DNA from: Magnetococcales bacterium
GTDB lineage: Bacteria; Pseudomonadota; Magnetococcia; Magnetococcales; DC0425bin3
Direction: 5' to 3'
NCBI GenBank assembly: GCA_015231175.1
Contig: JADGBZ010000006.1
Location: forward strand, 28,631 to 92,630
DNA length: 64,000 bases
This document shows, one piece after another, positions 52,836 to 62,500 of the stretch. Position 1 is the stretch's first letter. Each line of letters starts with the position of its first letter. The notes beneath the pieces were generated by a model. It saw only the letters and a list, made by a program, of their open reading frames with translations, ran no database searches and was not told where the DNA came from. The position numbers and the translations under genes are program-made.

Positions 52836-53279
52836 ATGCAAAACGAAATCTCCTATCAGGAACTGGTCCAATTTCTCAGAGGTGTCGCCGGATTTCGCGA
52901 GATCGACCCGACCGTCATCGAGACCAGGATTATCCCCATGCTGAGCGTGGTCACATATCAGACCGGTGACCAGATCCTGCGCAGAAACCACGATAACGGC
53001 ACCTTGTATCTGCTGCGCGACGGCCAAATCCGGGTGGAGGTTCCCACCGCAGGTGAACCACGCCCCGTCATTCTCAAAGCCGGGGCCATCCTGGGCGAGA
53101 TGTCCCTCGTCTCCAACAAACCTGCCGCCGCCAACGTGTTTGCGCACACCGATGCCACCCTCCTGACCCTGGATGTGGAGACCTTTCGCGACCTCATGCA
53201 GGAAAATGTCGAAATGACCCGATCCTTTGCCTTCATGATCGGCCAGCGGATCGCGGATTTTGTCAAACTGAGAAAATAA
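52836..53279 (+). CDS. Cyclic-nucleotide-binding-fold protein (stand-alone CNB domain)
   Basis: A 147-aa protein consisting of one CNB beta-roll (about 35-125): VVTYQTGDQILRRN, GTLYLLRDGQIRVEV, then the phosphate-binding cassette GEMSLVSNKPAAANVFAH. In nucleotide-binding CNB domains the cassette has Arg before the Ala/Thr (R-T/S-A). Here it is AAAN, so cAMP/cGMP binding is doubtful. There is no DNA-binding helix-turn-helix. It lies between the PilZ protein and the giant ZorA-like protein and is probably a regulatory or scaffold subunit. Confidence 0.85.
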   Translation: MQNEISYQELVQFLRGVAGFREIDPTVIETRIIPMLSVVTYQTGDQILRRNHDNGTLYLLRDGQIRVEVPTAGEPRPVILKAGAILGEMSLVSNKPAAANVFAHTDATLLTLDVETFRDLMQENVEMTRSFAFMIGQRIADFVKLRK

Positions 53280-53290
53280 CAAGTGAGGGA

Positions 53291-53435
53291 ACTACTCGGC
53301 GCCCTTTCAAGAAAAGCTTGGATATGAAAGCCTTTGTCAGGGCTTCGCCCCGAACCCCACCAGGACTCTGTCCTGGACCTGCCAGGGGGCCAGCCCCATG
53401 GATCCCGATTCGTGACCGGGTACATGGGCAGCTAC
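53291..53435. repeat. Dispersed hairpin-rich repeat, copy C
   Basis: Same order as copy B: CGGCGCCCTTTCAAGAAAAGC, ATGAAAGCCTTTGTCAGGGC, a CCAGGACTCTGTCCTGG hairpin, then CAGCCCCATGGATCCCGATT. It interrupts the otherwise tight gene series between the CNB and giant genes (245-bp gap). Confidence 0.85.
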
Positions 53436-53524
53436 TAAAGTGCGAAAGGTGGCAAAGAAATTGGCTCGCTTGATGCTTGTGTACTGCGTCGGATTCTGCC
53501 TGCATCTGTCGGGATGAGGTTCTC

Positions 53525-56500
53525 ATGCCCAATATCCTCGCCGTCTATTTGAACCATACCTGGTTTCCCGGGGTTCTGCTGCTCGTCATTCTGGCCTGGG
53601 GCACTCTCCAGTGGATACGGCTGGACCGGGTCCATCTGCAATGGGTCCGCTCCCGGTTGGCATCGGCGCAAACCCTCCTCGACAGCCAAGGCAGCGTCCA
53701 GGAGTTCTCCCGCAATTTTTCCACCATCGATGCCGGCTTTGCCCGCAACGAGCTGTTGGCCGATGCCTGGGCTGCGTTCCGACTGACCCTGCGGGTGCAG
53801 GCAACAGAGCCCGTGCGCGGCCTGCGGGATGCGCGGGAATATTTTCCCTTCGACAAGGTGGTTGTGCCACATATCGACCTGGAATTTTTCCGCTCGGTAC
53901 CGGGCTACATGATCGGGGGAGGCTTGTTGATCACCTTCGCCACCATGACCGCCGCCCTGATCACCACCACCCAGGGGCTGGTCACCACCGATCCCAATCA
54001 GTTCCGGCATGCCCTGCTCGGATTGCTGAACACCGCCTCGCTGAAGTTTCTCATCTCCTTCGTCGCCATTTTTGCCGGCATGCTCTTTTCGTGGGCCGAA
54101 CGGCACCGGGTGCGTACCCTCACCCGCCAGATGGATATTTTCTGCGTCGAACTCAACATGCGGATCATGCTGGGTAGCGCCGACTCCCTGGCCATCCCCG
54201 GTGGCATGACCGCCACCATCGATGAAACCGGCCTCGCTGAGCAAATCTCCGCCCGTCTCAATCTCTCCATCCATACCTTGCGGGAGAAGGTGGTCAAAAG
54301 CATCCAGGGCACCCTGCATCCGGTTCTCGAAGAGTTGCGTCAGGAAAATGCCCGCCAGGCAGAGTCCCAGGAGATCTCCCTCAACGAGTTGATGATGCGC
54401 CTTGATCAACAAAAACGCGCACGCGAGGCCGATACCTCCCGGGAGTTGCAGCGCGCCACCACCCGCCTGGACCAGGTCATCGGCTCGCTGGAAGAACGTT
54501 TTGCCGAAATGGCCCGCGACTCCGCCGTGCGGGTGTTGGACACCTATCAAGACCGGACCGAACAAATGTTGCGGAGCCGGGAGACACTTTTGCGGCAGTC
54601 GTTGCGAGAGATGACCGATCGTCTCACCCTGAACCAAACCCCTGAAACAACCCTCGCTCAACTCCAAACCGAGATGGCCCGCATCGGAGATTTGATCCGG
54701 GAGATGGGACAGGGTCTGGTGGTCGAATGGACCGAGCGCCTGCGGCAGGAGGTTTCTCCGGAACGGGTGGTGGCCGGTATTCACCAGAAAAGCCAACACC
54801 TGCCCACCCATCAGGAACCCCTCTATCAACAAACCCTGGCCTCCGTCCTGGAGAGGCTGAACAGCGACACGTTTTTGACGCCCCTGCTGGAGACCCTGCA
54901 TGCCGAGGGCGAACGCTTGGCACAACGCAACGAAAGCGTCATTCGTCAGGTGTTGGCCGAAACCACGACGGAGTTGCACACCCACCTCTCGGCATCGCCG
55001 GGCCAGACCGATGCCACGCAATTTGAACGTCCCCTGGCCAGGCTGGAGGCCAGGACCGGGGAGTTGTTGCACCACGCCATCCAGGAGCTTTTGCAAAACC
55101 TCCAGCACGCCGAAAAACGCTTTTTGCAGGACAATGTTCAGGCTGTGCGGGCCATCCTGGATGAGAAAGAGTCCCACACCGCTCAGGCCATGCGGGCCAT
55201 CCTGGATGAGAAAGAGTCCCGCACCGTAGCACAACCGCCGGATCTACAGCCTGTTTTGGCCGAACTGCGCCGGCAGGGCGCCTCCCAGGAGACGATGCTG
55301 CGCGAACTCCTGGATGGCCACAACAACCAGCCGGATCTGGAACCGGCGCTCCAGGAGCTGCGTGCGGCGCTGGCAGCCGGGCGGGTTGACCTGGAGCCGC
55401 TGCTGGCCGTGTTGCGGGAGCAGAGCGCAAGCCTCGCCCAACGACAATCACAAACCCTGCACGAAGTCCTGGACGCCGTCGCGGTGCGGGGCAGTGATGG
55501 CGCGGTCAGCCTGGATCCCCTGCTCGCCGCCGTCAAGGCCGAAGGGGAGAGGGTGCTCTCCCACCAGAGCGAGTTGGTTCATCAGGCGCTGGCCGCAGTG
55601 GTCACCGATCTGAAGAGCGTCCTGGGCAGTCCCAACCTGGCGCAGGATCTGACCCGGACCATGCAGGAAACAGTGCAGGAAGAGGGCAAACGCCAACGCA
55701 CCGCCCAGGAGCAGGCGGTCCGCCTGGCCCTGGCCGAAGAGGGACAACGCTGGCGGCTGGATCAGGCAGAAACCATCCGCACCACCCTGACCGCTGCGGA
55801 AGAAAAGCTGCGTACCCATCAGGAGCGAGTGGCCCGGCAGACCGTCACCGACGTGGTCGCCAAATGGGCAGATTTGAAGGAAATATTGCACAGCCAGAAC
55901 GAAACCCAGCTGGCCACCCTGGAGCGGCAATGGCGGGATATTCTGAGTGCTGAGTTGGGCAAGCGGGATCCACTCCTGACCCATCTGGGAGAGGTCTTGA
56001 CCCGGGATCCACCGGCATTGGATCTGCAACCTCTTCTGACCGAGTTGCGCCAACAGAATACCCTACTCCTCGCTGCCCAGGAGAGGGTATTGCAGGATCT
56101 CCTGGGAACCGACCGGCGCACCCTGGAACCCATTCTGACCGAGGTGCGCACCGCCCTGACACTGGACCGAATCACCCTGGATCCGCTGTTGGCCGTCCTG
56201 CGGGAGCAGGGTGAATACCTGGCCCAATACCAATCCCGAACCCTGAGCGAGGTGTTGGAGAGCGTGGCGGTGCGCGGCAGCGATGGGGAGGTCAGCCTGG
56301 AACCCCTGATGGCCGCCGTCAAGGCCGAAGGAGAACGTATCCTTTCCCGCCAGGACGAATTGATCCATCAGGCGCTTGCGGGTCTGGCACTCAACCTCAA
56401 GGTGGTCATGGGTGGCGACACCGCCCAACTCCAGGAACACCTGACTCAACAGGTTGGAAACGTTGAGAAACGCCTAACCCCGCTCCTGGAGAAACTCCAA

Positions 56501-59500
56501 GATCATCACCGGGCTTTGACAGGACATTTGACAACCATCGGCCAGCAGATCGAACCCATCGCAGAAACAATCCAGGCTCATCACAAGGTTCTCACCGGAC
56601 AACTGGAGACCATCGGCCAGCAGATCGAACCCATCGCCGGAAGGCTCCAGGATCGGCAAGACGTTCAGACCGAACAGTTGACGAGCGTCAGCCACCGGAT
56701 CGAACCGGTCCTGGAGAGGTTGATGGAACAGAGCGCAACCCTGGCCGAACGGCTGCGCGGGGTGGAAAACCAGTTCGCTCCGCTCCTGGAGAAGTTGCAG
56801 GACGAACATGCAATCCTTCTTGCCACCCATGAGCAACAAATACGAGACATCCTGGCTGCCGAGTTTGCCCAACGTGACCCGCTTCTGGCCCATTTGGAGG
56901 AGGTATGGACGACACCCGACCCTGAACCGGATTGGCAGCCCCTCCTCGACGCCCTGCACAACCGGAGCACCTCACTGCTCGCCGCCCAGGAGGAGGCTTT
57001 GCGCAACCTGATCGGTGAGGATCGGGCCACCCTGGATCCACTCCTGACAGAGATGCAAGAGGCCCTGGCCACCGACCGGTTCAACCTGGATCCCCTCTTG
57101 ACGGCCCTGCGCACCCAGGGGGAACACCTGCTCCAACAACACTCCCAGACCCTGCAAGAGGTGCTGGATCTCATTCGGGGCGGAGTGGGTTCAGGAAGCT
57201 TTGACCTGGAGCCGTTGCTTGCCGAGGTCAAGGCAAGGGGAGAACAACTCCTGACACGCCAGGAGTCCTTGATCCGACAAACCCTGGAGGGTGTGCTGGA
57301 TGACCTGCGTACCGTCACAGATCACGGCAATCTGGCGCGTGAGTTGACCAACGCCGTCAAGGACGAAGGGAGCCGCCTGCGCCTGGACCAGGAGCAAACC
57401 ATCCGCAACGCCTTGGCCCAACTTGAGGAGCGCCTGACCGAGCGGGCTGGTCCGACTGGCGTGGAGTCTGTCTTGCGCGAGTTGCTGGCCCAGGAACGGC
57501 GGAGCCTGGAACCGGTGTTGACGGAGGTGCGCCATGCCCTGGCCCAGGATCGCTTCACCCTGGATCCGTTGCTGGCAGCCCTGCGCGAGCAGAGCGAAAA
57601 CATGGCCCAGCGGCAATCCAAAACCCTGCACGAGGTGTTGCACGCCGTGGCTGTGCGCGGTAGCGATGAGGGGGTCAATCTGGATCCGCTGTTGGCAGCC
57701 GTCAGGGCCGAAGGGGAACGCATCCTCTCCCGCCAGGATGAGCTGGTCCGTCAGGCCATGGGCAACGTTGTCTTCGACCTGAAAGCCGCCGTGGGCAGCG
57801 ACGATCTGGCACGGGATCTGACCCACGCAGTCAAAAACGAAGTGGAACACCTGCGCACCAACCAGGAGACGGTGCTGCGTGACGCCCTGGCGCGTGTGGC
57901 CGACGATCTGAAGTCCCAAAACGAAACACTGCTCGCAGCCCAGACCAGGCTGATGACAACGACCCTGGGTAAAGATGATCTCTCAGCCGCCCTGGATGTG
58001 GCATCGAGGAGCTGGAACGATCCGTTGACCAGGGAGATCCAGGCGATCGGTGAACGGCTGAATGCCTTTATCAACACCTTGAGCAAATCTGGAGAGACCG
58101 AAAGAAAGACCTTCCTGGAGCACATCCAGGCCTCTGCCGCAAGCATGGTCGAGGCACAAAAACGCTCCCTGGAAGATGCGGTGGTCCATATCCTCACTCC
58201 CATACGCAACCTCCTGTACGAACAGGGAGAGCGCCAGAACGAAAGCCTGGTGCGCATCCTTTCCCAAGCACCGGGAGGGGGTTCGGGTACGGCAGAAAGC
58301 ATCGACACCAACGCTTCGTGGGTCTTCGAGATTTTCCGCCGGGAAACCACCCAACTCCTGGAACGACAGATCGAGATGGTGAAGGAGGTGTTCGGCACCC
58401 AACCGGAAATCCTGCTGGGTGCCCTGCAAGAGTGGGCCGAGTTGTTGATCACCCGGCAAAACACCGAGTGGCGGGAGTCCCTCACCACGTTGAACCTCTC
58501 CCCTGCGCGGAGCGCCGTTGCCCACACCACCGGTACGACCTTCGATGAAGCCACCCTGGCCCAGGCCATCGTGGAGAGAATCTCCCTGACTCCGGTCCTG
58601 CAGGCTATGGAAAAATTTGGCCAGCATCTGGCCGACAACCAATTCCAGGCCCTGCAATCCGCCCTACAGGAGATGCTACAGAGAGATGCCAACCTCCTGA
58701 GGGAGGGGCATGAACGCATGCTGACCCTACAGGAACAAGGTCAGGAGTCGTGGCATCGAACCATCGAAGAACGTCTGTTGACCCCCATCCTGGAAGCCAT
58801 GGGCCAGCAGGAGGAGCATCTGCTCCAGGTTCGGGCCGCGACTGCAAACTCCCTCGATCACGACACCCCGGTTCAGGAGTTCGGCCTTGAACCCCTGGTG
58901 GCCATTCTGCGGGAGGAGTTGCGCGGCGTCGTGGCCCTCCTGCCGCCGGAAGATCTGCTGGAACGGATCGTAACCGCCATCCAGGAGATGGATGAAAACT
59001 TGGTGCAGCAGTTGGCCCGTGAACTCTCACCTTCCTCTCTGCTCCAGGAGGTCCAGGAGCAGTTGGCCCGTCAGGATGGCCTGCTGGCCAAACTCCCTGC
59101 CGGTGACTCCCTGACCGGGGCCTTGGAAACGTTGCGCACCCAGGTCGAGGCCGGTTTGGCCACGGGCCTCTCCGCCGAAGTTGTGACCGAGATCGTCAAA
59201 CGGGAGACCCATCAACTCGTCGAACGGTTTGCCACCAGTCAAACCAGCCTGCACGCCATGTTGTTCCCCTTGAACGAACTGTTGCCTCCCCTGAGCCAGG
59301 ATCTCCGGCAAAGCAATCTCGATGTTTTGGAAGAACAAAAACAAACCAGGGAAACCCTGATCCAGGCCCTGGAAGGCTTGCGTTCCCACATCGAGGCCAA
59401 GCTGGCCCAAGGTCTCACCAGCACTGAAGTCGCCGACATCATCCAGACGGAAACCCGGCGCCTTTCCGAACATCTGACCACCCAGCAAACCAGCCTGCGG

Positions 59501-62500
59501 GAGATGTTCCACCCCCTGGAAACAACGTTGCAGGATGGGAACACCCGGTTGCAGGCGTTGCAGACCATGTTGAACCCTCTGGACGCCACCTTGCAAAAAG
59601 GCAACGACCAGTTGCAGGCGTTGCAGACCGTGTTGAACCCCCTGGGAGATGCCTTGCGGCAGGGTCACGCCCAGATACTGGAAGAACAAAAACGGGTGGT
59701 TGCCGAGGTCTTGACCCCCCAATGGCATGACCAGGAGGCCCGGTTGCTCGACCTGGGCCGACAAATCGACCATTTGGCGCAAAACCAGTCCCTGGTGTTG
59801 CACGAGGCCTTGGAGAGCGTCGCCGTGCGCGATGGCTCGGGCCAGTTGACCATCGAGCCCATTCTGGCGGCCATCACCGCTGAAGGGGAACGCCTCGTTG
59901 CCCGTCAGGAAGAGTTGCTCAGCGCCGTCTTTGCCTATGTCCGCTCCGACCTGAATCAAATCCTCCGCCAGGAACAACGCGAGGTTTTGCACCAGGAGGT
60001 CCAGGGTTTGACCGACCGCCTGACCCACATGGATCAAACCCTGCGCCAGGAACAACGCGAGCTGCTGCAACAGGAAATACAGGGCGTTGCCGGACACCTC
60101 TCCGGAATCGGCCAGACCCTGCGCCAGGAACAACGCGAGCTGCTGCAACAGGAAATACAGGGCGTTGCCGGACACCTCTCAGGTATCGGCCAATCCCTGC
60201 GCCAGGAACAACGCGAGCTGCTGCAACAGGAAATACAGGGCGTTGCCGGACACCTCTCAGGTATCGGCCAATCCCTGCGCCAGGAACAACGCGAGCTGCT
60301 GCAAGAGAAGATCCAGGAACTTGGCGCACGCCTGGGAGAATTCGCCCAAGCCGCCCGGCAACAACAGCAGGAGATGGGAACCCACCTGGAACAGGTTCTG
60401 GCCGCCGCCCTCGCGGAGAGTCGCAACCATCTCCTGGCCGTCCTGGCGGAGATCCGGCAACAACCGACCGGTGAGCCCTCCCAACCTTTCGCCGAGCAGA
60501 AATGGCAACAGTGGGAAAGCCAGCTGCTGGCCAGGCAAGAGAAGCTCCTGGAGGAACTTTTTGCCCGGGATCGGGCCACCCTGGAACCCATCCTGGGTGA
60601 GTTGAAAAAGGCCCTGCTCCATGATTTTGCCACTCTGAAACCCGATCTGGAAAAGTTGCAGACCGCACTGGTTGCCGGGGAGCGTGTCGAGCCAACCCAT
60701 CTGCTGGAACAGATGCATCGGCACCATGGCGAACTCCTGCCGGCGATGGACCGGTTGATTCGGGACAACCTGAACCGGGAAAGCCTCGTCATGAATGCCA
60801 TGATCGACGACTTCCGTGGTCTGTTCCGGGATTTTTCGATCAACCAATCCCGCGCCCTGCACGATGCCCTGGATGCGGTCGTGGTCAAGGGCATGGAGGG
60901 ACAATCCACCCTCGACCCCGTTGTCGCCGTGGTCAGGGCCGAAACCGGACGCATGATGCTCCAACAACGGCAAATGATGGACGAAGCCCTCCCCGCCGCC
61001 CTGGCCCGGGCCGGCGCCACCCACTCCCGCGAGGTGGTGGCCGAGGTATTCCGCCAGGAGATCGGCCAGCTTGAAGAGCGTTTGCGGCTGGGACTGGAAC
61101 GGCTGGCCTCCTTCATGGGGCCCGCCATGGAGTCCCTCAACAAAAAATTGGAATTTGAACCCCTGAAGGAGATCATCCGGGAGGAGAGCGAGCGGTTGAC
61201 CCGGCGCCTGAGCCTGGACCTTGGCCGGGAAGAACTGGAAAGAACAATCCTCAACCAGGGGAATCAAATCAGCCAACGGCTCGTTGAACAGCTGAGCCGG
61301 AGCTTTTCCATGGATCCCCTGCTGGATCGGTTGCGGGAGATGGAGGGCCGTCTGGGCCAGGAACTCTCGCCCCGTGGGGTGCTGACAGCCCTGCATGCGG
61401 AAGGGGAGATGACGGTCAACCGGCTGGAACGGGTCATCCGCACCGCCGTGACCGACCGACCTGAGGGGATCTCCCGCACGGAGTTGGCAACCACTCTGAC
61501 CCACATTGTCCAGCAAGAGGGTGAACAACTGGAAGGTGCCCTGCACCGGGTCGTCACGGATGCCCTTGCCAGGCAAGAGGGTGAACAACTGGAGGGCGCC
61601 CTGCACCGGGTCGTCACGGATGCCCTTGCCAAGGTGGTAGAGGTTTTGCCAAAACCCGCTGCCATCGTGCCCCCCCCCAAAGATGACCCCCGTCACCACC
61701 CCTGGCGAATCAAAGGGGACTCCCTGCTGACACTGCTGGAAGATGTGTCGCGCTTCATGGCGGTGTTTTTCGAGCGCAACGACGAGCGCATCAGCGCCAA
61801 CATCGAGGAGATCGTCAGCCAACTGAAGGCCGATGTACCGGTCAACGATCCCAAGATGGTCGATCTGATCCTGGAGTTGACCGAACGCTTCAGCCGGTTG
61901 ATCTTCGAGCATAACCTGGAGATCAACGGTCAGGTGTTGCAGGAGCTTGACCAGGGCCTGCTCAAAATGGCCCAGGGACTCCAGGATTTCACCCTGGAAC
62001 TGATGGCGGAATTGAACGCCGAGATGGCCCTGGATGCGGATGAGATCCAAACCAACGCCGAGATGACCCTGGATGCGGATGAGGTCCAAACCGAGGTCGT
62101 CGCCGAAACACCGGAGGCGCCACCCTCGATGCCTTCCGCCGCCGAGGATCCCCTTCCCCAGATGGCAGCAGCACCGGTGGACTCCGCCTCCCCGACCCAG
62201 GATGCCGCTCAAAGTGCTCCTGACCAGCATCCCTGGCGCATCCATGGCAGCTCCCTGCTGGATCTGTTGGAAGATGTCTCCCGCTTTGTGGCCGCTTTCC
62301 TTGGGGAGAACGATGAACACATCACGGCAACGATCCGGGATATCACCACCCGGCTGCACACCGGTGCGCCGCTCGGTGACCCCTGGGTGATCGACCTCCT
62401 CCTGGAGTTGACCGAGCGCTTCAGCCAGATCATCCTCGACCGGAATCTGAACGGCCATGTCCTGTTGGAGCTCGACATGGGGTTGATGAAGGTTGCCCAG

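Noticed and set aside
60041..60306. Regular 78-bp direct repeats that might be read as a CRISPR array
   Set aside because: Copies are contiguous with no unique spacers and lie in frame inside a long coding sequence.
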